DNA of 64,000 bases from an uncultured Opitutia bacterium (GCA_903862955.1 CAIPAH010000008.1:1-64000), one strand, 5' to 3'. Positions 34,928-43,869 are shown, counted from the stretch's first letter. Notes: generated by a model not told the origin, from the sequence alone. Made by a program: numbers and translations.

Positions 34928-36685
34928 ATGACGACGGCCACGGCAGCGCCCGACGTTTTCGCGCTGCTCGCCTTCAATGCGAGCAACCAGCTCGCCGTGC
35001 GCCGCGAGGCCGGCCGCCTCGACCTCGCTTTCAGTGGCCGCAATCTAGCGGCCGCAACCGCGCAGCTGGAGGCGGTATTCCCTGCCCACACGGCCGTGGT
35101 CGAGGAGTTCGCGTTCGATGCCGCGGGTGCGTCGCAGCGCGTCTATTTGATTCAAGTCAGCGACTCGAGTTCGGATCCACGCGTGGAGTTTCACTCGCTG
35201 GACGACCTGGCGTCCCAGCCGCAGGCCTTGTCGCACTTGCTGGCTGCGCTCCTGGGTCAGCTCGATCCGTATCTGGTCGACATCCCCTATCTCCACCTCG
35301 GCGAGAACGATTTCATCTACAAATTTCGTCCCGCCCAGGAGCGCAACACGGCGATCTACGCCCAGGATGCCGTGGCCGGGGCGCTGTATCAGTCCCAGCT
35401 GTGCGCCGCGATCAAGGCCATCGCCCGCCAGCACGAGCGCTCCGCCGCCGCGCCCGTCACGCTGGATTTTGGGCCGGTGCAATACATCATCCCCAGCCAT
35501 TTCGGCTTCTGCCTCGGCGTGAAGAACGCCATCGAGCGGGCCTACGAGACGCTCGCCGAAAACCCCAGCCGGCGGGTGTTCATGCTCTCCGAGCTCATCC
35601 ACAATCCGTTCGTGAATGAAGACCTGCTCCGCCGGGGACTGCGTTATCTCCAGACAGACCGCGGCGAAGCCTACACGGTTGACGGCCGGCCGGCTTCGGT
35701 GTGCCCGGGCGTCCCGCTGCTCTGGGACACGCTCACGCCGCAGGACATCGTCATCATCCCGGCCTTCGGCGCGACGGATGACGACAAGCGGCGGCTGGTG
35801 CGCAAGGGCATCGCCGTCTGCCTCTACGACGCCACCTGCATGCTGGTGGAAAAAGTCTGGAAAGCCGCGCGCACCTACGGCCGCGAGGGCTTCACGGTGA
35901 TCATCCACGGCAAGCGCGAGCATGAGGAAACCAAAGCCACGTTTTCCAACACCCGCCGGTATGCGCACGCCGTCATCGTCCGCAACCTCGAGGAAGCCCA
36001 CCAACTCGGTGAGATCATCGCCGGCCGCGATCCAGCCGCTCGCGCCAAGTTCTACGACCTGTTTGCCGGCCGCCACACGCCGGGCTTCGACGTCGAGCGC
36101 CACCTGGAGCGCGTGGCCGTGGTGAACCAAACTACCCTGCTGATGAACGAGACGCTCGGGATCATCGAGTACCTGCGCCAGGTCTATCGCACGAAATTCG
36201 GCGACGACACGCGCGTGGGAGGTGGTGGACGCCGCGATACGCTGTGCTACGCGACGCAGGTCAACCAGGACGCCCTCAGCCGCGCCCTGGCGGAGCCGCT
36301 CGACGCGGCGTTCGTCCTCGGCGGAAAGAATTCCTCGAACACCTACCAGCTCTACCGGCTTTGCGAGCAGCAGCTGGACGGAAAGGCGTTCTTCATCCAG
36401 TCCGAACGCAACATCCTCTCGCGGGCGGCGGTTGAGCATCACCATTACGTCGGCGGCGGCGCCGGCCGCACGGATCCGCGACCGCTGTGGCCCGCCGGCG
36501 CCGAGCCTATGGCGGGCAGGCCCGCATCCAAGCCCGCACCGAAGCGCGTGTTGATCACGGGTGGCGCGAGCTGTCCGGATGGGATCATCCAGCAGGTGAT
36601 CACGCGCATCAACGGGTTCTTTCCGGCCGCGGAACTCCGCAGCGTCGGCGACGTGCTGCGGGACCTCGAGACTCCGGCGCGCTGA
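34928..36685 (+). CDS. ispH: 4-hydroxy-3-methylbut-2-enyl diphosphate reductase with an N-terminal extension
   Basis: IspH makes IPP and DMAPP in the last step of the MEP pathway, with a [4Fe-4S] cluster. The protein has 585 residues against about 310 for E. coli IspH; the IspH part starts near residue 182. Cluster ligands are Cys195 in FGFCLGVKNAIE, the Cys in YDATCMLVEKVWK, and the one in DTLCYATQVNQ. Active-site stretches include ELIHNPFVNE, VVNQTTLLMNET, GGKNSSNTYQL and TGGASCPDGIIQQVI. The first ~170 residues are an unassigned domain, weakly NUDIX-like in look (RVYLIQVSDSSSDPRVEFHS). The ATG at 34928, two bases after alaS, is chosen. Confidence 0.9.
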   Translation: MTTATAAPDVFALLAFNASNQLAVRREAGRLDLAFSGRNLAAATAQLEAVFPAHTAVVEEFAFDAAGASQRVYLIQVSDSSSDPRVEFHSLDDLASQPQALSHLLAALLGQLDPYLVDIPYLHLGENDFIYKFRPAQERNTAIYAQDAVAGALYQSQLCAAIKAIARQHERSAAAPVTLDFGPVQYIIPSHFGFCLGVKNAIERAYETLAENPSRRVFMLSELIHNPFVNEDLLRRGLRYLQTDRGEAYTVDGRPASVCPGVPLLWDTLTPQDIVIIPAFGATDDDKRRLVRKGIAVCLYDATCMLVEKVWKAARTYGREGFTVIIHGKREHEETKATFSNTRRYAHAVIVRNLEEAHQLGEIIAGRDPAARAKFYDLFAGRHTPGFDVERHLERVAVVNQTTLLMNETLGIIEYLRQVYRTKFGDDTRVGGGGRRDTLCYATQVNQDALSRALAEPLDAAFVLGGKNSSNTYQLYRLCEQQLDGKAFFIQSERNILSRAAVEHHHYVGGGAGRTDPRPLWPAGAEPMAGRPASKPAPKRVLITGGASCPDGIIQQVITRINGFFPAAELRSVGDVLRDLETPAR

Positions 36686-36696
36686 TCCACGCAGCG

Positions 36697-37950
36697 TCAG
36701 TCAGCCGCACGGCGCGACCGCACGTGCTGCAGATACCACGCCCAGAACGCGGCACTTACGACCAGCGCGATGGGCAGCACCCACAGCGCCGCCACCCGCA
36801 GGTCGCCCACGCGGTCCGAGATCCAGCCCACGAACTGCGGCGACCACAAGTCGCCGAACATGTGGATCATGAAAATCGAGGCCGCCATCGCCCGCGCGCG
36901 CATCAGCACCGGCACCGTTTCAAGGATGAGCGTGTTGACCGGCCCCGTGCTCAGAAACAGGAAAAACATGGCGGTCACCAGCGCGGCTTTGGACGCAGCG
37001 AGGTCGTGCAGCGCGAAGGCAGCAAACGCCGCCGGCGCCGCACCCACGGCGCTGATCAACAGCACCCACGCGTAGCCCGTCGCCGAACGCCGCTGCCACG
37101 TGGTGGCCAGAAAGCCGCCGATCAGCGTAGCCGTCAGGCCGGTGAGGACCAGCGAGCTGCCGAAAAACTTGCCCGCGGCCTCCAAGTCCAGGCCATGGAC
37201 GCGGTGCAGGAAAGTCGGCGCCCAGAACGCAAACCCACCCATGGCGAACGTTTGCGCCACATAGCCGGCAATCACCAAAACGTAATCCGGGTAGTGCAGC
37301 AGATCGCGATACAGGCCGCTCGCCTCGGTGGCCGGCGGAGCTTCACCGGCGGCCTCGGTGGCCGGCTCCGACTCGCCCCGCGCCGGTTCACGCAGCCAGA
37401 AGAGCACGCCCGCCAGCACGAGTCCCGGAACGCCGGCCCAGAGAAAGGCGGTGCGCCAGCCGTAGCGCGCCGCCATGATGCCGCCGAAAATGTAGCCCAA
37501 GGCCGAGCCGATCGGGATCGCGAGATAGAAGATGGAAATCGCGTTGTTGCGGCGCGCCGGTGGAAACAGGTCGGCAATCCACCCCGGGCTGATCGTGCCA
37601 AAACTGGCCTCGCCAAAGCCCACCAACACCCGGAAACAGACCAGCGCGCCATAACCGTGCGCCTGCCCGGAGAGGACGGTGCCCAAGCTCCAGACAATCA
37701 CCCCGGCGGCGATCAGCCACTTGCGCGGCAGGCGATCACCCAGCCAGCCGAAGATCGGGGCCGTGAGAAAATAACCGAGCATGAACGCCGCGGCAACGGA
37801 CCCGAGTTGAGCATCCGACAGGTGCAGCTCATCCTTCAGTGGCGTGAGCACGGCCGCGAGCACCTGCCGGTCGAGATAATCCAACAGGTTGAGCCCCGTC
37901 AGCGCCAGCAGGGCAGCGACAGGCCAGTGGGGTTTCACGTGGGGCTTCAC
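36697..37950 (-). CDS. Major facilitator superfamily transporter, Spinster-like
   Basis: The protein has 417 residues and about 12 membrane helices. The first helix carries NLLDYLDRQVLAAVLTPLKDEL, and the motif A loop reads GWLGDRLPRKWLIAAGV, typical of the Spns/organic-anion branch of MFS. The central cytoplasmic loop is Glu/Ala-rich. The GTG at 37950 is taken as start; the frame extends to 38043 but that would overlap a strong terminator of the upstream gene. It is convergent with ispH. The substrate is unknown; a small hydrophobic or anionic metabolite is typical for this branch. Confidence 0.85.
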   Translation of the reverse strand: MKPHVKPHWPVAALLALTGLNLLDYLDRQVLAAVLTPLKDELHLSDAQLGSVAAAFMLGYFLTAPIFGWLGDRLPRKWLIAAGVIVWSLGTVLSGQAHGYGALVCFRVLVGFGEASFGTISPGWIADLFPPARRNNAISIFYLAIPIGSALGYIFGGIMAARYGWRTAFLWAGVPGLVLAGVLFWLREPARGESEPATEAAGEAPPATEASGLYRDLLHYPDYVLVIAGYVAQTFAMGGFAFWAPTFLHRVHGLDLEAAGKFFGSSLVLTGLTATLIGGFLATTWQRRSATGYAWVLLISAVGAAPAAFAAFALHDLAASKAALVTAMFFLFLSTGPVNTLILETVPVLMRARAMAASIFMIHMFGDLWSPQFVGWISDRVGDLRVAALWVLPIALVVSAAFWAWYLQHVRSRRAAD

Positions 37951-37999
37951 GCCCCGCGAGCAAGCCCCAAGGACGCGGCGTTGGGAAGCCAGAAGGGGC

Positions 38000-38030
38000 A
38001 AAAAAAGGGCCGGACATCGGCGTCCGGCCC
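38000..38030 (-). terminator. Intrinsic terminator of the outer-membrane protein gene
   Basis: On the minus strand a perfect 9-bp stem (GGGCCGGAC / GTCCGGCCC) with a 6-base loop is followed directly by seven T. It lies 29 bases past the stop of the upstream gene and separates it from the MFS gene. Confidence 0.9.
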
Positions 38031-38058
38031 CGGCAAATGCCACTCCGGCCGTGGGCGC

Positions 38059-39327
38059 TCAGAACTTGAACGTCAGGCCCATCCGGAACCCCTCGAGGCT
38101 CGAGAGGTTGATCAGGGCTTTGTAGCTGCCGATGCTGCCGGTGTTGGTGTCGTTCAAATTGGAAGTCTGGGTGTAGCTGCCGTTATCCTGATATTCCACG
38201 CCAGCGTAGAAACCCGCCCGATCCGAGAAGTCGTATTGCACCTCCGCCTCGGCGTAATAGCCGGGCAAAAACTTCAATAAGTCGCTCGTGTCGTCCGAGG
38301 TCAGCGCGGCGCCGACATCCGGCTGGAAGGTCGAGGTGACGTCGAACGTCGCACCGGACAACACGATGGAGGCGCCGGCGCCCACCGTGACGCGCAGTCG
38401 GTCAGTCACCAGGTAGCTGATCGAGGGGCCCAGCTTAAACGTGAAATAAGCGCCCTTCAGTTCCCAGTGGTTGGAGATCACCCCGGCGGTCGTCGTGACC
38501 GTCCGGTTCAAGGGGACATTGCCCAAGTAAATGGTCGTCTCGACGTAGTCGATGATCTGCGTGCCCGTGGAATCGTAAATGGGATTGCCGTTCGCATCCA
38601 CCGACGGGATCTGCTTGAAGGACGGCGCCGTGTAAGGAGCTGCGCTGGGCAGGCTTGGCTGGCCGTTGAGATTCGGCACATATGTATCCGTGAGCGTTGT
38701 GATCATGGCCGTCGTAGACGTGTCGGTTTTCGACCGCAGGTCGGTCAGGCTCACCCCCAGGTCAAGCTTCCACTCCATCCGCTTGCCGAGCTTGCCCATG
38801 TCGCGGGAAATCATGAGCTCGATGCCGCCCCCACCCTTGACGCTCGGGTCATGCGCGCCGGAGTCGGCCACGTTGGCGCTGTAGGCATGGAAATCCATGT
38901 TTCCATCGGAACGGATCTGGTTCACGTCGAGAAAACTCCACGTGTTGGTCGTGCCAGCCGGAGTCGGGCCGGCCGTGTGCGTCGTCGTCGTTCCGTCGGC
39001 ATTGCTCGTCGGGAAGCTGTAGGGCTGTGTGTCATGCAGCACATTGCCATCGTTGTAAACGCGGGCAAGACCTGGCGTCGTGAAGTCGCTGCCGGGCTGG
39101 AAGGATGACAGGAAGCCAGAGCCGCTGAACGATGTCTTGGCCCCACGCAGCGTGTGCACGCCGATCTTCAGGTTGTTCGTCGGGATGGCGAGGTATTCGT
39201 CGATGCCGAAATCCGTGACGATCTCGTCCGGGGACTGCGCCAGGTTCTGCCCGGTGTCATCCTGCGCGCGGGATACGGCGCACAGGGCCAAGGACAGGAG
39301 ACCAAGCGTAAGGTAAAGTGATTTCAT
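38059..39327 (-). CDS. Outer-membrane beta-barrel protein of unknown function
   Basis: The protein has 422 residues starting at ATG 39327. The signal peptide is MKSLYLTLGLLSLALCAVSRA, cut before QDDTG. The mature part has alternating hydrophobic/polar strands (AYFTFKLGPSISYLV; RLRVTVGAGASIVLSG; GYYAEAEVQYDFSDRAGFYA) and ends MGLTFKF with the C-terminal Phe common to beta-barrel outer-membrane proteins. A Thr/Gly/Asn-rich region (about residues 95-145) looks like a surface loop. It has its own terminator and no close partner gene. Function (porin or surface protein) is not assignable. Confidence 0.75.
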   Translation of the reverse strand: MKSLYLTLGLLSLALCAVSRAQDDTGQNLAQSPDEIVTDFGIDEYLAIPTNNLKIGVHTLRGAKTSFSGSGFLSSFQPGSDFTTPGLARVYNDGNVLHDTQPYSFPTSNADGTTTTHTAGPTPAGTTNTWSFLDVNQIRSDGNMDFHAYSANVADSGAHDPSVKGGGGIELMISRDMGKLGKRMEWKLDLGVSLTDLRSKTDTSTTAMITTLTDTYVPNLNGQPSLPSAAPYTAPSFKQIPSVDANGNPIYDSTGTQIIDYVETTIYLGNVPLNRTVTTTAGVISNHWELKGAYFTFKLGPSISYLVTDRLRVTVGAGASIVLSGATFDVTSTFQPDVGAALTSDDTSDLLKFLPGYYAEAEVQYDFSDRAGFYAGVEYQDNGSYTQTSNLNDTNTGSIGSYKALINLSSLEGFRMGLTFKF

Positions 39328-39443
39328 TAATTGGGTTGGCAGGAAAGGTCTTGGGACGGGCACAAAGCCGAAATGTTTCAAAAAAGACTCTAGGGGGGCC
39401 AACGGCAGGTCAACCCCGGGATTAGTGCGGAAATCCGGTCGGG

Positions 39444-40166
39444 CTACTCGTTGAATTCGTCCACCTTCTTGGGTGGTTCATGCTCATCCTTGAGCGCCGC
39501 GGCCGCGGCCGGGTCCACGGCCGCCAGTTTGTCGCGAAATTCCCGGGAGCGCTGGCGGAGGTCCTCTTCCCGCTGTTCCAGCTCGGTTTCCTTCTCCTGC
39601 TGGGCCTGCACCTTCTCGAACAGGCGGGTTTCGCTCTCCTCCAGGAATTGCTCGCGCTCGCGCACCGCCGCCCGGGCCTCCTTCAACGTGGCCTCCTGGC
39701 GCTCGAGTTCCTCGCGCAGGCGTTCCAAGGCGGTCTGCTCCTCCTTCGACAGGGCCGCCTTCTTGGGCGTGGCCTGGCGCGCGGCCATCAAAAGCTGTTC
39801 GCGGGCCATCAGCAGCGCCTCCATTTCCGCCAAATCCCGCTCGTGCTCCGCGAGCTTGATCTCGGTTTCCACCACGAGGCGCTCGCGTTCCGCCAGCGAA
39901 GCCTCCAGGTGCCGGAGCGAACGCTCCAGCTCACTCGCCTGCGTGCGATCCAGCGCCGGCCCGCCGCCAAAGGGCGAGCGCGTGGCCGCCACGACCGCCT
40001 TGATCGATTCGCGGGCCGCCACCGAGGTCTCCGAGATCTCGTAGGGCGACTTGCTCATGCTCCGCCGCCGGCGCGTGAGCACCAGCGGACGGGGGCCGCC
40101 GCCGGGATTGGTGGCTGGAAACTTGATCGGCCCGGGCGGCGGTATCGGTGAAGGCGTGTCGGCCAT
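39444..40166 (-). CDS. Coiled-coil protein, third gene of a ParA operon
   Basis: The protein has 240 residues. A Pro/Gly-rich N-terminus with a basic patch (LTRRRRSMSKSPYEIS) leads into a long Glu/Arg/Leu-rich coiled coil (about residues 75-220; for example RHLEASLAERERLVVETEIK). The C-terminus is short and acidic (PPKKVDEFNE). It has no signal peptide or membrane helix. It starts 8 bases after the stop of the 284-residue gene and shares its operon with the ParA-like gene. A scaffold or adaptor for a positioned complex fits the context but is inference. A GTG at 40175 is an alternative start. Confidence 0.75.
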   Translation of the reverse strand: MADTPSPIPPPGPIKFPATNPGGGPRPLVLTRRRRSMSKSPYEISETSVAARESIKAVVAATRSPFGGGPALDRTQASELERSLRHLEASLAERERLVVETEIKLAEHERDLAEMEALLMAREQLLMAARQATPKKAALSKEEQTALERLREELERQEATLKEARAAVREREQFLEESETRLFEKVQAQQEKETELEQREEDLRQRSREFRDKLAAVDPAAAAALKDEHEPPKKVDEFNE

Positions 40167-40174
40167 ACCCGGCA

Positions 40175-41029
40175 CTATTTACCGAAAATGCGCCCAAGCG
40201 AACCGAAAAGACCGCCCTTTTTCCCGGGAGCCGCGCCCCCGGACTTGAGCAACGGGGTGATCATCTCGGTGGCCCGCTTTTCCGCATCGACGTTGCCGAG
40301 CACCTGCAGGTAGCGCTCGAGCGAGCCGCCGCTCTTCAAGTCCTTCTTAAGCGCTTCAAATTCATCCTTGAACCACTCCACCGCCTGCTGGGACCGCTTG
40401 AGCGGAGCCGTCGCGCGCGACGCCTGCACGAGCGCCTCGGGGAGGTGCAATCCCTTGGTGCCGGCGCGGAACGGGAGCGACTCGGCCAGCGACGACTCGT
40501 CGATGTGCGACAGGGCGTTCAGCAGCTTCCGAAAATCGCCGCCCACGATGACGTTCTGCGACATGCCTTGGGCGAAGATGCAAAACTCTCCCAGCGTCGC
40601 CAGCTTCTCGAGCTTGCAGAACTCGATCGTGTCGGAGGAAAGCGCGGTGAGGCCGATCGGGAAATTTTCCGGGATGCCCAGCTTCGCCAGGTTCTTCAGC
40701 AGCTGGTTGTCCTTCTGCGCCGAGGCCTCGGCCTGCAGCACCATTTCGCCAAACGGATTGTCGAACGCGAGGGTCTCCTTGAGCAGCGTGATCAGGAAAT
40801 CGGCGCGCGACGGCGACATGCCCTTCATCGCCAGCATCGCCTGCAGCTCGTCGTAGCTCAGGTCAATGTAGGCCGCCGGCGTCTCCTCCTTGCCCCGCAC
40901 CGGCCAGTCCGGGCCGTCCAGGTTCTGCGCCAGGCTGCTGAGCGGCGTGTTCACCATGATCGAGGCGGCGAAGGCCGAACGGACCTCGTCCCAGTCCTTC
41001 GCTGTGAATTTGTTGGTGGAGTCGGACAT
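40175..41029 (-). CDS. Unknown protein with a possible membrane-binding tail, second gene of a ParA operon
   Basis: The protein has 284 residues starting at ATG 41029 (MSDSTNKFTAKDWDEVRSAF), 20 bases after the ParA stop. It is mostly helical and soluble, with many Leu/Ala/Lys and no recognised motif. The C-terminus, KKGGLFGSLGRIFGK, is Gly-rich with spaced Leu/Phe/Ile and Lys, like an amphipathic membrane-targeting helix. The frame continues far upstream but only inside the ParA gene. I do not recognise the family. The operon context suggests a ParA partner. Confidence 0.75.
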   Translation of the reverse strand: MSDSTNKFTAKDWDEVRSAFAASIMVNTPLSSLAQNLDGPDWPVRGKEETPAAYIDLSYDELQAMLAMKGMSPSRADFLITLLKETLAFDNPFGEMVLQAEASAQKDNQLLKNLAKLGIPENFPIGLTALSSDTIEFCKLEKLATLGEFCIFAQGMSQNVIVGGDFRKLLNALSHIDESSLAESLPFRAGTKGLHLPEALVQASRATAPLKRSQQAVEWFKDEFEALKKDLKSGGSLERYLQVLGNVDAEKRATEMITPLLKSGGAAPGKKGGLFGSLGRIFGK

Positions 41030-41049
41030 GAGCTTAAAATCTGGGAGGG

Positions 41050-41946
41050 TTATTGGCCGTGCCGCACGATCTCGGTGGCCAGCTTGCGGTAGTCGTTCAC
41101 GACATTGTCCGCAGTGCCAACGGCATCCGGGCCTTCCTGGCTGACCAGGACCACCGGCAGGCCGAGCGTGACCGCGCGGCGCACGATCATCGCGTCGCGG
41201 ATCTGCGTGTCGAAAATCTTGGCGGTGGGCGCCACGCGTTTCGCCGCGCGAAACTGGTTCATGCGCAGCTGCATTCTCATCTTGGGCACCTCGATGTCCG
41301 TGCCGGTCTTGATCGAGTTGAAGATCGCGCCCTGCACCTGCGCGGGGACGCCCATCGACGCCTTGCGGAAGCTCGCCGACAGCTGGTGAAACTTGCCGAG
41401 CTTCTCGATCAGCAGCGTGAAACCGATGAGACTCAGCGCGTCCGGGTTGATCGGCACGTAGATCTCGTTCGCGGAAAACACGCCGCACTGCGAGGCGCGC
41501 AGGATGTTGGGCGGGCAGTCAAACAGGATGAAATCGTAGTTGCCCTCGATCGCCGCGAGCTGCTCCTGGAACACGACGTAGGGCGGACGCTTGGGGTCGC
41601 CCTCGTATTCGCTTTCCAAGTCCACGAGATTGAACGTCGTGGGCACGAGATCGAGGCCCGGCAACGCCTTCAGGCCGTTCTTGTCCTCGACGACATCCTT
41701 GATGATGAGGTCCATCACCTTGGCCGTCCCAGGCTCGAAAATGGAGAAAAACGAGCCTTCGCCGCTCGAGTTGATCTTGTTCCAGCGTTCCAGGCGCAAC
41801 AACCAGATGCTGCTGTTCGACTGCGTGTCGAAATCGAACAACAGCACGCGCTTGCCGAGCTTGGCCAGGCAGGCCGCGGTGTTGACGATGATGGAGGTCT
41901 TACCCACCCCACCCTTGTAATTGATAAAACAGATTTTGCGCGCCAT
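41050..41946 (-). CDS. ParA/MinD-family ATPase
   Basis: The protein has 298 residues. The deviant Walker A motif is INYKGGVGKTS (residues 8-18), with the signature lysine at position 11. It continues with the Walker A' region VLLFDFDTQSNSSIWLL and the Walker B strand YDFILFDCPPNILRASQ. No N-terminal helix-turn-helix is present, so it is the short type used for plasmid partition, chemoreceptor or carboxysome positioning, and cell-division placement. No parB gene or parS site is seen nearby, so a role other than DNA segregation, with the two downstream genes as partners, is likely. The 119 bases upstream are AT-rich and divergent to the thioesterase gene. Confidence 0.88.
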   Translation of the reverse strand: MARKICFINYKGGVGKTSIIVNTAACLAKLGKRVLLFDFDTQSNSSIWLLRLERWNKINSSGEGSFFSIFEPGTAKVMDLIIKDVVEDKNGLKALPGLDLVPTTFNLVDLESEYEGDPKRPPYVVFQEQLAAIEGNYDFILFDCPPNILRASQCGVFSANEIYVPINPDALSLIGFTLLIEKLGKFHQLSASFRKASMGVPAQVQGAIFNSIKTGTDIEVPKMRMQLRMNQFRAAKRVAPTAKIFDTQIRDAMIVRRAVTLGLPVVLVSQEGPDAVGTADNVVNDYRKLATEIVRHGQ

Positions 41947-42031
41947 GCAGTAGCTTCGTTGTCAGAATTTACCTAACTGAGTGTCAAAATGCGGCTTGTT
42001 ACGCACTCCGCGAGCCAAAAACTCGTGCTAA

Positions 42032-42044
42032 ATTTACGGTAAAT
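42032..42044. promoter_or_regulatory. Small palindrome in the divergent ParA/thioesterase region
   Basis: ATTTAC-G-GTAAAT is a perfect 6-1-6 inverted repeat in an AT-rich 119-base divergent intergenic region, and a second AATTTACC half lies at about 41966. It could be an operator or part of a promoter; the evidence is the symmetry alone. Confidence 0.3.
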
Positions 42045-42065
42045 ACCCACTTATTTTTGATCACC

Positions 42066-42539
42066 ATGGACAGTTCTTCCGCCTGCCTGCAAGAACGCTA
42101 TTCACCGGCCAGCATCTGCTTCGGTTGCGGTCCCGCCAATGCCTCCGGTCTCCACATCCGCAGTTTCGCGCGGCCTGACGGCTCCGTCTTCGCCACCTGG
42201 CGCCCGAGCCCGCATCACGCGGCATTTCCCGACGTGCTGAACGGCGGCATCATCGGCACGCTGCTCGATTGCCACTGCAATTGGGCCGCCACGTGGTTCC
42301 TCATGCAGCGTGACGCGCTCCCCGCCCCGCCCTGCACCGTGACCGCCAGCTACGCCATCAAGCTCCAGCGGCCGACTCCCGTCGACACCGACCTCACCCT
42401 TGAAGCCAGGGTCGTCGAGTCCGGCCTCGACCGCGCCCGCGTGGAGGGCTCCCTCTCGGCCAACGGCCAGGTGTGCGCGACCTGCACAGGCACTTTCGTC
42501 GCCGTCAAACCGGGCCACCCGGCATTCCACCGCTGGTAA
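42066..42539 (+). CDS. PaaI-type hotdog-fold thioesterase
   Basis: The 157-residue protein starts at ATG 42066; a TTG three codons upstream is weaker. The hotdog core is visible in FGCGPANASGLHIRSFARPDG, the helix-containing HHAAFPDVLNGGIIGTLLDCHCNWAA, and the strand TASYAIKLQRPTPVDTDLTLEARV. The NGG motif of the catalytic helix region is typical of PaaI/YbgC-like acyl-CoA thioesterases. The substrate is unknown. It is followed 12 bases later by the GreA-like gene, so co-transcription is possible. Confidence 0.82.
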   Translation: MDSSSACLQERYSPASICFGCGPANASGLHIRSFARPDGSVFATWRPSPHHAAFPDVLNGGIIGTLLDCHCNWAATWFLMQRDALPAPPCTVTASYAIKLQRPTPVDTDLTLEARVVESGLDRARVEGSLSANGQVCATCTGTFVAVKPGHPAFHRW

Positions 42540-42551
42540 ACGCCGCTCCCT

Positions 42552-43034
42552 GTGACCAAAACCGATCTGCGCGAGCGCATCCTCGCCCAACTTCGCGCCA
42601 CCCTCGCGCAGCAAGTGAACGCCGCCCAGCTGGCGCGCGACGAAGCCATCAGCGAGGAAAGCCGCGCGGAAAACCAATACGACACGCACAGCCTCGAGGC
42701 CGGCTACCTCGCCGAGGGACAGGCACGGCAGGCGGTCGAGATCGAGGCCAACCTGAAAAGCCTCGCCGCGTTGCCGCTCCCGGATTTGCCCGCCGACGCG
42801 CCCATCGCCCTCGGCGCGTTGGCCACGGTCCGTGATGCGACCGGCGGGATCACCGAGTATTTTTTGAGTCCCTGCGCCGGCGGACTCGAGCTTTCGCACG
42901 ACGGCCACACCGTGCTCGTGGTGACGCCGCAGTCACCGCTCGGGCGGCAGCTGCTCGGCCGTCGCGTCGGCGATGCCATCCAGCTCCCAGGCCGGAAACC
43001 CGCCGCCGCGTCGCTCATCGTGACCGTGACGTAG
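42552..43034 (+). CDS. GreA/GreB C-terminal-domain-like protein
   Basis: The protein has 160 residues with a GTG start. The C-terminal half (about residues 80-158) shows the Gre-family beta-domain layout: PIALGALATVRDATGG, VLVVTPQSPLGRQLLGRRVGD and AIQLPGRK. The N-terminal half is a helical, Glu/Gln/Ala-rich stretch of about 70 residues that could form the coiled coil of Gre factors. An acidic tip (AENQYDTHSLE) is present, as needed for Gre-like action on RNA polymerase, but its sequence differs. It could also be a Rnk-type regulator. Confidence 0.65.
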   Translation: MTKTDLRERILAQLRATLAQQVNAAQLARDEAISEESRAENQYDTHSLEAGYLAEGQARQAVEIEANLKSLAALPLPDLPADAPIALGALATVRDATGGITEYFLSPCAGGLELSHDGHTVLVVTPQSPLGRQLLGRRVGDAIQLPGRKPAAASLIVTVT

Positions 43035-43048
43035 GCCAAATCGTTCCT

Positions 43049-43096
43049 CCGGCGATTGGGCCCGCGGTAACGTCACGCAATACGTGACATCGCCGG
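43049..43096. terminator. Bipartite hairpin between convergent genes
   Basis: An outer 8-bp stem (CCGGCGAT 43049-43056 with ATCGCCGG 43089-43096) encloses an inner 6-bp stem (GTCACG 43072-43077 with CGTGAC 43083-43088). It sits between the convergent GreA-like and TonB-family genes and may end both transcripts. Confidence 0.5.
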
Positions 43097-43137
43097 ACGG
43101 CCGCGGCAGCGCTGCGACCGCCCGGACTGCAGTGAAC

Positions 43138-43800
43138 CTACTGGTTGACCGCGAACGCGACCGGCACGGCCATGCGGAACCGCACCACGCGGCCATCCTT
43201 GCGTCCCGGCTCGAACCGCCACTTCGCCACGGCCTGCAAGGTGGGATTTTCAAAGACAGAATCGGTGGACCGCAGCACGTGCGGATTCCGCACAAGTCCC
43301 GATTCGTCGACGGTGAATTCCACCCAGACTTCCCCCGGCCGGCCCGCGAGACGCGCTTCATACGGATACACCGGCGCAATCTGCGCGCGGGTTCGCGGCG
43401 TATGGTCGAGGTGCGAGGACAGGACGGTGACGGGTCCGTGGGTGCCGATTCCAGGACCGTCGCCGCCCTCGATAGGCCCAAGGATATCTCCCGGCCCGGT
43501 CGGCAATGTCACGGGTACGCGGTCGGAGGCCGGGATGGGGATCTTGCCGACCGTGTCAGGCGCCGGCGGTTCGACGATGTCGGGCAGCGCATTCGTGACG
43601 TGGCTTCCCGCATTGACCTCGGCCGGATCGTCGGGGTCCGGCACAGGTTCAACTCGCACGATGTCGGGAGGCAACGGGTCCAACGCTGTTCCCGGCCGGA
43701 CGGGTGCCGTCAAGCTGGGCCGGCCGGTGCGGAAACCGAAAAGCAGCAGCGCATGCAGGCTTAGCGCCACTGCCACAGGGAGAACAAATTGTCTTTTCAT
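43138..43800 (-). CDS. TonB-family energy transducer protein
   Basis: The protein has 220 residues. A single N-terminal membrane anchor (FVLPVAVALSLHALLLFGF, about residues 4-22) is followed by a Pro-rich periplasmic stretch (PVPDPDDPAEVN; PPAPDTVGKIPIP). The C-terminal TonB domain (about residues 140-218) shows VYPYEARLAGRPGEVWVEF, DESGLVRNPHVLRS and AVAKWRFEPGRKDGR. It transmits energy to TonB-dependent outer-membrane receptors. No exbB, exbD or receptor gene is near it here. It stands between the GreA-like gene and the minus-strand prepilin operon. Confidence 0.85.
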   Translation of the reverse strand: MKRQFVLPVAVALSLHALLLFGFRTGRPSLTAPVRPGTALDPLPPDIVRVEPVPDPDDPAEVNAGSHVTNALPDIVEPPAPDTVGKIPIPASDRVPVTLPTGPGDILGPIEGGDGPGIGTHGPVTVLSSHLDHTPRTRAQIAPVYPYEARLAGRPGEVWVEFTVDESGLVRNPHVLRSTDSVFENPTLQAVAKWRFEPGRKDGRVVRFRMAVPVAFAVNQ

Positions 43801-43869
43801 GGGTGCCTCCAGGTTGGGGTTCAGGAGGATAACGAACCACCCGTCGATTTCTTAGTAAGCCCGCCTCCT

